In this document: positions 17,990 through 26,334 of the stretch, one piece after another
Layout of the letters: each line of letters starts with the position of its first letter
How positions within the stretch are numbered: position 1 is the first letter of the stretch
Source: an uncultured Kiritimatiellota bacterium
GTDB lineage: Bacteria > Verrucomicrobiota > Kiritimatiellia > RFP12 > DVOR01
Reading direction: 5' to 3'
Assembly: GCA_944389565.1 (NCBI GenBank)
Contig: CALXMV010000008.1
Coordinates: forward strand, 16,719 to 80,718
Length of the DNA stretch: 64,000 bases
Notes under the pieces: generated by a model
What the model was told of the DNA's origin: nothing
Database searches by the model: none
Seen by the model: only the letters and a program-made list of their open reading frames with translations
Translations under genes and position numbers: made by a program

Positions 17990-18170
17990 AAGCCCGGGGA
18001 GTGCCGCCCCGGGGTGCGCGTGGGCGCATCCGCCCCCTCGCCGGTCAAAGGCGGCTGGGGCTTTCCCCCGCGGGCGCCGGTAAATCGTTTGGGGGCGGCC
18101 ATGATGGGTGCGGTGCCGATTTCGCTTCGGCGCGAACGACGACAAACCGTCACGGCCGTGTGCTTTACGC

Positions 18171-18199
18171 TTGTGCCTGCGCCGTGCACGTGTTATAGT
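18171..18199 (+). promoter_or_regulatory. Promoter of the 1508-residue secreted protein gene
   Basis: TTGTGC (18171-18176), 17 bases, then TGT-TATAGT (-10 at 18194-18199). The start codon is 54 bases further, after GGAAAGGAG. The rest of the 17990-18252 gap shows no gene. Confidence 0.7.
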
Positions 18200-18252
18200 A
18201 ATGGCGTCATGCGCCACGTGCGCGCCCCATCGTCAGGAAAGGAGCGTCCTCC

Positions 18253-21200
18253 ATGAAAACGTCTACCCCTCCCCGTACGGCGCGATGCCTCATCGCCTGT
18301 TGCGCGGCCTTTGGCCTCGCCGCGCTCGCCCCCGCCGCCCTCGATGACTCCATCTGGGAGGGCATCTCCTATTACAGCACCTTCAACCATCCCAATCTGA
18401 ATCTTGTGACGGAACGCGGTGGCGGGACGTGGAACATATCCACTGCATCGGGATTCGCAACCAACGAGGCAGGGTTCCGTGTTTTCTCGCCGACGGGTGG
18501 GTATACGAGCAATCAGACGGCCGTGCCCTCCTCGTCGGAGGCCTTCACCTTTGCGATTCGCGCGTGCGTCGGTACCACCGATAATGGGTTGCTCTTTGCT
18601 TTCGGACGTTGGGGTGAAGAGGTGGGAGGGCTCTCCTTCCGTCGCGACACGACGGTTGGGTCGTTGGCGATTTGCACTGGGCGGAACACGGAGCGTTTCG
18701 TCGTCCCCGGGGAGGCCGACGATGCGTTCCGCACCTATATCCTGACCTATGACGCCGCGAATGCCGAAGCCCCTCTGACACTTTACGTGGATGGAGCGGA
18801 TGAGCCTTTCGGGAGCGCGGAGCTTGGCGATGATTCGCTGATCTCCTCTTATTTTCAGTGGGCTAGTCGCCATAGCAATCCGGGTTCTGGGGAAGACAAA
18901 GGCGTAGGCTCCGGGTTTGCGATTGACGCCTTGGGGGTGTGGAACCGCGTGCTCAGCGTCGAAGAGATGAAGGCGTTGGCGGCGGAATGGGAGACGGCTG
19001 TCTATCGGGAAGTCTCCGACGTGGCGCAACCGATTTCGTTCACGCAGGTCCCGGCGGGGTGGGGGGAGGCACCGACCTCATCGTATGTGTGGTACGTCGG
19101 GTCTCATTCGTTTGAGAATGAAACGTTGGCGCGGCAGACCTTGGGAGGGCGTGCGGCCAACGTGGCCGAGGTCGTCGGTGGCCTCAACGCAAATTTGTAT
19201 GGCATCAGCAGTTCGTCCTACGGCGATAAATCGGCGGTGAACCGTGATGTGTGGCTGAAAATCTCCGGGGGCTCGTTCGACACCGTGGTCGGCGGCAAGG
19301 ACAACGATTGGAAAGGGAGCCACGCGAACGCCATCAACGGCAATCTGCTCACCGAGGTGACGGGGCAGGGGACGCGTGCGCGCAACGTCCTGGGCGGCAT
19401 TTATGGGTGCTCTGATGGCAGCCCCGGGGATGAGGCGTTGCCGCTCACGGGGGATACGCTGGTGACCATCGCCAACGGCGCGAAGGTGACCGGAAACATC
19501 GTGGGCGGTTCGTTCTCCATCCATGCCCAAGTGCTGAAACACACGGGCAACGCCATGGTGCGCATCTACGCGCTTCAGGATGAGACGGACGAGAATCATC
19601 CGCTCAAGAATTTTCCGGCCGGGCATGTCACCGGCGCGGGCGCGTTCGGTTCTGCCAACAACGGTGACACCTCCGGCGAGACCATCACCGGGACCTCGAC
19701 CGTGGAGGTCGTGCTGGGCGAGGGCGCCGGCACGTTCGCGAAGGAGATTTACGGCGCGGCCTACACCAGCGGCACGGGTGCGTTCACGGTGGGGGCCTCC
19801 GCCGTCACCATCGACGCCCCTGGCGTCACCTTCCCGCATATCATCTGCGCGGGCGGCCATGGCGACAATGTCTCCGTCACGAACGCCGCGACGCTGACCC
19901 TTCGGGGCGGCATCTTCACGGGCGAGCTGACCCCGACCGCCGACAATTCCTCGGTGGGTTCCTCCGTGTTGGTCATCGATGGCGGGGAGGCGGGGATCGA
20001 CCTGTCGCGGGCGACGGTCGGCGCCTTCGGGGCGGTGACGCTGAAGAGCGATCTGGCCTTGGGCGAGAATCGTCTGGCGAACGCCACGATCGCCGTCGAT
20101 GGCGATACGGCGCGGACGCTCACGCTTACGCTCACAGAGGCGGAGTTGGCCGCCGGGGTGGCCACTTTGGCCAAGGGCGAGGCCATCCCCGAGGGGCTCA
20201 CCGTCGTCGCCGCGAACGCGCCGGAAGCGTGGTCGCTGAAGGTGCGCGGGGGAAGCCTGGTGTATGCCGCGGGCGCGTTGGAGTGGGTCACGCCGGCGGA
20301 TGGCTCCACCGCGTGGGCCGACGGGCTCGAAGGGTTCGCGGCCAACCGCGATGTCCGCTTCGGCGCGAACGGCGCGCAGGAGACCGTCACGACCCCGGCC
20401 GAGGGCGTGGTGACGGGCGCGATGACCGTGGAGGGGAATTACCGTCTTGCCGGCTTGGGCGCGGTCGAGGCCGACAGCGTGGAGGTCGCCGCGGGCGGCA
20501 CGTTGACGCTCGATCCGACCCCGATCCGGGCGCGGCAGGTCTACCTGATGCCGGAGTCGCGCGTCGCCTCGGGCGATGGGTGGGCGCTCTCCGAGATCGA
20601 GCTGACGCTCGATGGCGAGCCCATCAGCCTGGAGGGGGCGTCCATCGTGGCCACCGTGACGGTGGACAAGGTCGCGACCCCCGTGGGCGAGCAGCCGGCC
20701 AACCTGATCGATGGGCGGTTGGACACCGCCTGGGTCTGGGAGACGTCCGTGACGGCCTCCCAACAGCTGACCATCGCGCTCACGGCGCCTGAGGGCACGT
20801 TCTTCACCTTCGACGGTTACCGCGTGGCGACGGCGGATCAGCCCGGCCGCAACATCCGGGCGTGGAGACTGGTCGTCAACGGCGGGGATTACAACGCCCT
20901 TGCCTTCGCGGACGACAAGCAGTATTCGGAGGAGGTCGCCTCCGCGTGGACGCCCTCCGCGTGGACGAGCGAGGAGCCGTATGCCTTGCGCTACGTCATC
21001 GGGACGAAGCAACTCACCGTGCGGAACGGGATGTCCGTCGCCGGGACGCTCTCCGGGCAGGGAATGATCGCCGGAGACATCGCCTTCGCCGAGGGGAGCA
21101 CGTTGGCCTACGTGCCCGGCACGCATCTCACGGTCGCCGGGCAGGTCTCCGGCACCGTGACGCTCGACCTCTCCGCCGACGCCGACATGGCTTGGCGGAC

Positions 21201-22779
21201 GGCCGGCGCGACGGCCGTGCTCTACGCGCCGGGTATCACCGATCCCGCCGCGCTGACCTTCGCGTTGGATGAGGGGATGGAGGGCTGGACGGTGCGTTAT
21301 TCGAGCGTGAACCGTGCCTACTGGCTGGTGCGCGACTACGCGATGCCCTTCAAGGCCGAGATCGCCGAGAGCGTGGCCTGGAGCGCGCTTGCGTGGCGGG
21401 ACGCCGAAGGCGCGGAGGTGCCGCTCGCGGCATGGAACGCCTACGGGCTCGGTGAGATCGAGGCGGAGCTGTCCCCGACGCTCGATTATGCGGTCCTGAC
21501 CTTCGACCTGCCCTCCGTGACACCCTATCTCAAAAACGTCACGATCGCGAACACGGGGCATATTCTCGCGCTGGGCACGGCCGATGGCGTCGTCTTCGCG
21601 CCCGAACAGGTGGTCGTGGAGGGGCGGCTGAGCACGCTTCTCCCGAAGTTCGCCCCCAAGGCGGTCGTGATCGATGGGTCGCTCGCCTACTCGCTGACGG
21701 GCGACACGCAGACCTTTGACCTGGCCGACCTGCCGCCGGCGACGGGCTCGGGCCGCCTGACGCTTGGCGCGGTGGGCAAGACCTTCCAGGTCACGGCGGG
21801 CACGTCGCTCGGCGCCACGCTGAACGTCAGCGGCGGCACCTTGGACTTCGTGGCCGAGGATTATTCGCAGGCGACCTTGCCGACGGCGATCGGGGTGACG
21901 CATGATTACGCGGGGCTCCATGTCGCCGAGGGGGTGACGGTGCCAGCGACCGTGAACGCGACGCTCTCTGCCGGCGCGGTCTTCTCCGGCGGTGGCACCT
22001 TCGCCGGCACCCTCACGGTGGATGGCTCCCCCTCCGAGGCCGGCACGCTCGCCGCGACCATCGATGGCTCGGACGGCGCCCCGCACGTCGGCGCGATCGT
22101 CCTGCGGAACACCGCGCTGGTCAGGCTCTCCGTGCCGGCGGACGCCGCGCCCGGCGCGCCGGTGCTGACGTGGGACACCGCCCCTGCGGGCCTCGGGACC
22201 ATCCTGCCCTCGGGCAACGTGCCGCTCGTGCAGCGCGAGGACGGCCTCTACACCATGATCATCCCTGCCGCGGCCGATGGCGATGAGTCGGGGACGACCT
22301 TCTCGGACAGCGCGCTGATGTGGCTCTCGGCGGCGGCGACGCAGAACGGGCTCTCGGAGATCGTGTCGGTGACGGGACTGGCGAACGGCAGGCCGATGAC
22401 GACGGCGGAAATCAACGATGCCCTCGACTGCTTCTACGGCACGGGGCTCATCGTGGCCGACGCGGAGGCGAAGGCGCTCCGGGTGGTCTATGACTTCACG
22501 GTGACGGCCATCGCCCTGGGCGAGGCCGGGGAGGTCTCGGTGACGGCGACGCTCGCGGGCACCGAGACCGACGCGATGAACGTGGCGATCTTCGGCAACG
22601 TGACGGTCGCGTTGGTGCCGGTGACGCTGACGGAGGAGGGGGCGGTCGAGGGCGAACCCGTGGCGACGCGGGAGGTCGCCTATCACGACGGCCTCTCCGT
22701 CGTGACGCTCACGGCGCCGGCGGGCGAGGCGACGCGTCTCTTCAAGGTGCGCGTCACGCCGGTGCGGAAGGCTCGGTGA
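18253..22779 (+). CDS. Large secreted protein with LamG-like, beta-helix and discoidin-like regions
   Basis: This 1508-residue protein has a signal peptide ending in LAPAA near residue 30. Residues about 35-240 look like a concanavalin/LamG fold (FTFAIRACVGTT, LTLYVDGADEP, FAIDALGVWNRVLS). Residues about 310-560 are Gly/Thr/Asn-rich and resemble a beta-helix. Residues about 750-900 include NLIDGRLDTAWVWE, typical of F5/8 type C (discoidin) modules. Further beta-strand repeats of autotransporter-associated type follow to the end. No sorting signal, PEP-CTERM or autotransporter barrel is visible. I infer a surface or released glycan-binding protein; no catalytic motif is seen. It has its own promoter and terminator. 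Confidence 0.85.
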   Translation: MKTSTPPRTARCLIACCAAFGLAALAPAALDDSIWEGISYYSTFNHPNLNLVTERGGGTWNISTASGFATNEAGFRVFSPTGGYTSNQTAVPSSSEAFTFAIRACVGTTDNGLLFAFGRWGEEVGGLSFRRDTTVGSLAICTGRNTERFVVPGEADDAFRTYILTYDAANAEAPLTLYVDGADEPFGSAELGDDSLISSYFQWASRHSNPGSGEDKGVGSGFAIDALGVWNRVLSVEEMKALAAEWETAVYREVSDVAQPISFTQVPAGWGEAPTSSYVWYVGSHSFENETLARQTLGGRAANVAEVVGGLNANLYGISSSSYGDKSAVNRDVWLKISGGSFDTVVGGKDNDWKGSHANAINGNLLTEVTGQGTRARNVLGGIYGCSDGSPGDEALPLTGDTLVTIANGAKVTGNIVGGSFSIHAQVLKHTGNAMVRIYALQDETDENHPLKNFPAGHVTGAGAFGSANNGDTSGETITGTSTVEVVLGEGAGTFAKEIYGAAYTSGTGAFTVGASAVTIDAPGVTFPHIICAGGHGDNVSVTNAATLTLRGGIFTGELTPTADNSSVGSSVLVIDGGEAGIDLSRATVGAFGAVTLKSDLALGENRLANATIAVDGDTARTLTLTLTEAELAAGVATLAKGEAIPEGLTVVAANAPEAWSLKVRGGSLVYAAGALEWVTPADGSTAWADGLEGFAANRDVRFGANGAQETVTTPAEGVVTGAMTVEGNYRLAGLGAVEADSVEVAAGGTLTLDPTPIRARQVYLMPESRVASGDGWALSEIELTLDGEPISLEGASIVATVTVDKVATPVGEQPANLIDGRLDTAWVWETSVTASQQLTIALTAPEGTFFTFDGYRVATADQPGRNIRAWRLVVNGGDYNALAFADDKQYSEEVASAWTPSAWTSEEPYALRYVIGTKQLTVRNGMSVAGTLSGQGMIAGDIAFAEGSTLAYVPGTHLTVAGQVSGTVTLDLSADADMAWRTAGATAVLYAPGITDPAALTFALDEGMEGWTVRYSSVNRAYWLVRDYAMPFKAEIAESVAWSALAWRDAEGAEVPLAAWNAYGLGEIEAELSPTLDYAVLTFDLPSVTPYLKNVTIANTGHILALGTADGVVFAPEQVVVEGRLSTLLPKFAPKAVVIDGSLAYSLTGDTQTFDLADLPPATGSGRLTLGAVGKTFQVTAGTSLGATLNVSGGTLDFVAEDYSQATLPTAIGVTHDYAGLHVAEGVTVPATVNATLSAGAVFSGGGTFAGTLTVDGSPSEAGTLAATIDGSDGAPHVGAIVLRNTALVRLSVPADAAPGAPVLTWDTAPAGLGTILPSGNVPLVQREDGLYTMIIPAAADGDESGTTFSDSALMWLSAAATQNGLSEIVSVTGLANGRPMTTAEINDALDCFYGTGLIVADAEAKALRVVYDFTVTAIALGEAGEVSVTATLAGTETDAMNVAIFGNVTVALVPVTLTEEGAVEGEPVATREVAYHDGLSVVTLTAPAGEATRLFKVRVTPVRKAR

Positions 22780-22803
22780 GCCCCGCGCGCCAGACGCTCA
22801 GGC

Positions 22804-22835
22804 AGGCGCCCCCCCGCGGGGGCGCCTCTTTTTTT
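22804..22835 (+). terminator. Rho-independent terminator
   Basis: A 10-bp GC stem (22804-22813 with 22818-22827) is followed by CT7. It ends the large secreted protein gene. Confidence 0.92.
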
Positions 22836-22897
22836 GCGTTCCGCGGGAGGCAGGGGCGAAAAAAGCGAAAAAACGGGGTGCGCGGGGCGGGCGAAAA

Positions 22898-22906
22898 TGT
22901 TATAGT
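22898..22906 (+). promoter_or_regulatory. Extended -10 promoter, leaderless start for the GH20 gene
   Basis: TGT-TATAGT is followed by six bases and ATG at 22913, with no Shine-Dalgarno between. Confidence 0.65.
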
Positions 22907-22912
22907 GGTGCC

Positions 22913-24799
22913 ATGAAAAAGACATTGCTTGCGACGATTGCGATGACGGCGGCGACCGCGTGGTGCGCGAAGCCCGCCGTGATCCCCGAGCTCCAGGAGT
23001 GGAGCGACAACGCCGCCGCCGGGGTCTTCACCTTGGCGGAGGGCGCGCGGGTGGTCATCCCCGAGGATGCCTGCCCGGCCTTGGAGCGTTACGCGAAGAC
23101 CTTCGCCGAGGAGATCGATCGGCCGCTCGTGCGCGAGGCCTCGGGCTTCTGGCGGACGATCACCTTCACCTCCGAGGCCGCCGAGCCGGGCGACATCGTG
23201 CTGAAGGTCACGCCCGACGCCGCGAAGAACCAGGAGGCCTACACGCTTCAGGCGGGGGCCTCGGGCATCGTGATCGACGCGCCCACGCCGCTCGGCGCCT
23301 TCTGGGGCACGCGGACGGTGCTTCAGGTGTTGGCCGACGGCAAGGGCTTCCCCGGCGGCGAGGCCACCGACTGGCCCGAATACGCCCACCGCGGCTTCAT
23401 GTTCGACTGCGGCCGCAAACCCTTCGCCCTCTCCACCCTGCGGCAGCTGGCCAAGATCTGCGCGTACTACAAGCTGAACGAGCTGCACCTGCACCTCTCC
23501 GACAACTACATCTGGCTCCACCGCTACGGCGAATGGTTCCCGCAGGAGGTGAAGACCGCCGCCGACATCCTCAAGGTCGAGCCCTCCGCCGGCGGCTTCC
23601 GCCTGGAGAACGGCAAATACCCCGAGCTCACCTCCAAGGACATCTTCTACACCAAGGAGCAGTTCAAGGCGCTCACCGCCGAGGCCGCCGCCCAGGGCGT
23701 GACCATCGTCCCCGAGCTGGACGTGCCCGGCCACGCGCTGCAGATGGTGCGCGTCCGCCCCGACCTGATGTACAAGGGATCCGTCGGCGGCAAGCACGAC
23801 ATGGAGCGCGCCGCCATGCTTGACCTCTCCAACCCCGAGACGCTTCCCTTCGTGGCCTCCATCTTCGACGAGTACATCGACGAGGGCGTCTTCCCCGGCC
23901 AGGTCATCCACATCGGCACCGACGAGTATTACGGCGACAACGAAAGCTACCGCAAGTTCGCCGACGCCTTCTGCAAGCACATCCTCTCCAAGGGCAAGAC
24001 CCCCCGCATGTGGGGCTCCCTCAGCCACAAGCGCGGCAAGACCCCCGTGGACTCCAAGGGCGTGCAGATGAACATCTGGAGCATGGGCTGGCAGAACCCC
24101 GTCGAGGCCACCAAGGCCGGCTTCGAGATCATGAACACCCTCGACGTCTGGATGTACATCGTCCCCAGCGGCAACGGCTCCGTCGGCGGCTACGGCGACG
24201 ACCTCAACACCCAATGGGTCTACGACAACTGGATCCCCGTCCGCTTCCCCAACACCAAGCCCGAGGACCTCGACCGCTCCAAGGTGCTCGGCGGCTCCTG
24301 GGCCATGTGGAACGACAACGCCTTTCTCACCGACCCCGGCCTCTGCGCCGAGGACCTCCTCCCGCGCATCCAGAAAAACTGCGCCACCGTGGCGCAGAAA
24401 ACCTGGGCCAAGGCCAACACCCGCCCCTACAAAGACTTCCTCGCGCAGGTGCAGGGCCAGGCCAAGACGCTTGACGCCCAGGAGCCCCAGCCCTGGACGC
24501 TCGCCTTCGAGGTGACCGTCCCCGAGGACAACGCCGCGCCCATCTCCCTGGCATCCAGCGACGAGACCGACCTTTTCGCCGTCAGCCCCGTCAACGGCAA
24601 GGTCGGCTTCCGCCGCGAGGGCGCGCAGTACACCTTCGACTATGCCCTTCCCAAAGGCAAGCCCGTCGTCCTCACCTTCCACTCCGAGAAATACAAGACC
24701 TGGATCGAGGTCGACGGCAAGCAGGTCGGCGGCACGCCCGTCCGCGAGCACTATCCCAAGACCTGCAAGTTCTATACCTTGGCCAAGCCGGCCAAGTGA
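22913..24799 (+). CDS. GH20 beta-N-acetylhexosaminidase, secreted
   Basis: This 628-residue enzyme removes terminal GlcNAc or GalNAc from glycans, such as mucin or chitin oligosaccharides. A signal peptide ends at about Cys18/Ala19 (TAWCA-K). A GH20b-like N-domain (about 25-150) precedes the barrel, which starts at YAHRGFMFDCGRKPF. The catalytic pair Asp337-Glu338 sits in HIGTDEYYG; ELHLHLSDN and IVPELDVPGH are also family motifs. A C-terminal beta-sandwich of about 120 residues follows. It stands alone between terminators. Confidence 0.95.
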   Translation: MKKTLLATIAMTAATAWCAKPAVIPELQEWSDNAAAGVFTLAEGARVVIPEDACPALERYAKTFAEEIDRPLVREASGFWRTITFTSEAAEPGDIVLKVTPDAAKNQEAYTLQAGASGIVIDAPTPLGAFWGTRTVLQVLADGKGFPGGEATDWPEYAHRGFMFDCGRKPFALSTLRQLAKICAYYKLNELHLHLSDNYIWLHRYGEWFPQEVKTAADILKVEPSAGGFRLENGKYPELTSKDIFYTKEQFKALTAEAAAQGVTIVPELDVPGHALQMVRVRPDLMYKGSVGGKHDMERAAMLDLSNPETLPFVASIFDEYIDEGVFPGQVIHIGTDEYYGDNESYRKFADAFCKHILSKGKTPRMWGSLSHKRGKTPVDSKGVQMNIWSMGWQNPVEATKAGFEIMNTLDVWMYIVPSGNGSVGGYGDDLNTQWVYDNWIPVRFPNTKPEDLDRSKVLGGSWAMWNDNAFLTDPGLCAEDLLPRIQKNCATVAQKTWAKANTRPYKDFLAQVQGQAKTLDAQEPQPWTLAFEVTVPEDNAAPISLASSDETDLFAVSPVNGKVGFRREGAQYTFDYALPKGKPVVLTFHSEKYKTWIEVDGKQVGGTPVREHYPKTCKFYTLAKPAK

Positions 24800-24822
24800 G
24801 CCCGCCGCGGCGGGGAATCCCG

Positions 24823-24851
24823 AAGGCGGGGCGCCAAGCGCCCCGCCTTTT
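24823..24851 (+). terminator. Rho-independent terminator
   Basis: A 12-bp stem (24823-24834 with 24838-24849) and CAA loop, then a short T-run, end the GH20 gene. Confidence 0.85.
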
Positions 24852-24876
24852 CTTCGGCCACGAGCCCCGCCCGATC

Positions 24877-24885
24877 TGCTATACT
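24877..24885 (+). promoter_or_regulatory. Extended -10 promoter of miaB
   Basis: TGC-TATACT; the ATG is 24 bases on, after GAGGAG. No -35 is evident. Confidence 0.6.
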
Positions 24886-24908
24886 GTGCGGAAAAAAGAG
24901 GAGCGCGC

Positions 24909-26246
24909 ATGACCACGTTTGCCATTCACACTTACGGTTGCCAGATGAACGTCCGCGAGAGCGAGGCGGCGGCGAAGGCGTTGCTCGACGCGGGGCTGAC
25001 GCCGGCGGCGGACGAGGAGGGGGCGGACGTGGTGATCGTGAACACCTGCTCCGTGCGCGGCAAGGCCGAGGACAAGGCGTTGGGGAAGCTTGGGCTGCTG
25101 TGCGCCACGAAGCGCGAACGGCCGGGGCGTGTGGTGGGGGTGATGGGGTGCATGGCCCAACGGCTGGGCGAATCGCTTTTCCGCCGGGTGCCGCGCCTGG
25201 ATTTCGCAATCGGCACGCGGTGCGCGGAGCGCGTGGCGCCGGCGGTGGAGGCGGCCCTGGCGGGGCGGACGACCCTGGCGCTGAGCGACCTGCACGCGCG
25301 GCCGGATGCGCCCTCTGGCCATATGCCGGGCGGTTTCTCGGCCTTCGTGACGATCCTGCTGGGGTGCAACCGCCGGTGCGCCTACTGCATCGTGCCGGAC
25401 GTGCGCGGCGACGAGTGGAGCCGCCCCGCGCGGGAGGTGCTGGCGGAAGTGCGCGCCCTGGCGGAGGCGGGCGTGCGCGAGGTGACGCTCCTCGGCCAAT
25501 CCATCATGAACTACGGGCTGCGCACGCCGGCCTTCGACGCCGACGACCCGCCCTCGCCCGGCGGTTACGCGAAGCCCTTCCCGCGTCTCCTGGAGGCTGT
25601 GGCGGCGATCCCCGGCATCGCCCGCATCCGTTTCACGAGCGGCCACCCCTCGGGCGTGAACGACGAGCTGATCCGCCTCTTCCGCACGGAGCCGAAACTC
25701 TGCCGCCATCTGCACCTGCCCGTGCAGAGCGGTTCCGACGCCGTGCTCGCCCGGATGCGCCGCGGCTACACCCGCGAGGGTTACCTGGATGCCGTGGCGC
25801 GTCTGCGCGAGGCCGTGCCGGATCTGGCCCTGACCACCGACGTGATCGTGGGCTTCCCCGGGGAGACGGAGGAGGATTTCCTGCTGACGCGTTCGCTGAT
25901 GGAGGAGGCGCGCTTCGACAACGCCTTCATCTTCAAGTACTCCCCCCGCCCGGGCACCCTCTCGGCCACCTGGGAGGATGACGTGCCCGATGCCGAGAAG
26001 GCGCGGCGCAACCAGATCCTCCTGGGCGACCAGGATCTCCGCGGCGCACGGCTCAACCAGGCGCTCGTCGGCACCCGCCAGCAGATCCTCGCCGAGGGCC
26101 CCAGCCTTCGCAACAAGTCCCGCTGGTCGGGGCGCACCTCGGGCAACAAGATCGTCGTCTTCGCCCCGCCCCCCGGCGTGCGCCCCGGCGACCTCGTGGA
26201 TCTCGTCATCGCCCGCGCCGCGCCCCAGACGCTCTACGCCGAGTGA
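24909..26246 (+). CDS. miaB: tRNA-2-methylthio-N6-dimethylallyladenosine synthase
   Basis: This 445-residue radical-SAM enzyme adds a methylthio group to i6A37 of tRNAs. Cys11, Cys47 and Cys81 of the N-terminal domain hold one iron-sulfur cluster; Cys153, Cys157 and Cys160 (GCNRRCAYC) hold the radical-SAM cluster. A TRAM domain closes the protein. All landmarks lie where they do in MiaB. The ATG at 24909 has GAGGAG upstream and its own promoter. MtaB and RimO paralogues are less likely because TYGCQMN and LPVQSGSD fit MiaB best. Confidence 0.95.
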   Translation: MTTFAIHTYGCQMNVRESEAAAKALLDAGLTPAADEEGADVVIVNTCSVRGKAEDKALGKLGLLCATKRERPGRVVGVMGCMAQRLGESLFRRVPRLDFAIGTRCAERVAPAVEAALAGRTTLALSDLHARPDAPSGHMPGGFSAFVTILLGCNRRCAYCIVPDVRGDEWSRPAREVLAEVRALAEAGVREVTLLGQSIMNYGLRTPAFDADDPPSPGGYAKPFPRLLEAVAAIPGIARIRFTSGHPSGVNDELIRLFRTEPKLCRHLHLPVQSGSDAVLARMRRGYTREGYLDAVARLREAVPDLALTTDVIVGFPGETEEDFLLTRSLMEEARFDNAFIFKYSPRPGTLSATWEDDVPDAEKARRNQILLGDQDLRGARLNQALVGTRQQILAEGPSLRNKSRWSGRTSGNKIVVFAPPPGVRPGDLVDLVIARAAPQTLYAE

Positions 26247-26252
26247 CCCGGC

Positions 26253-26281
26253 TTGACCGAGGGCATGGAAAATGGGATAAT
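26253..26281 (+). promoter_or_regulatory. Promoter of the carboxyltransferase-ABC-tricorn-panD unit
   Basis: TTGACC (26253-26258), a 17-base spacer, then TGG-GATAAT (-10 at 26276-26281). It is among the best promoters in the window. It begins 7 bases after the miaB stop. Confidence 0.8.
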
Positions 26282-26334
26282 AAGCGGCGTTACATGGACT
26301 GATTTGGTTTTGCCTAATGAAAGGAAAAGCACGC

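Noticed and set aside
18014..18256. 80-codon frame before the large secreted protein gene
   Set aside because: It contains the promoter and ribosome site of the next gene and has no ribosome site of its own.
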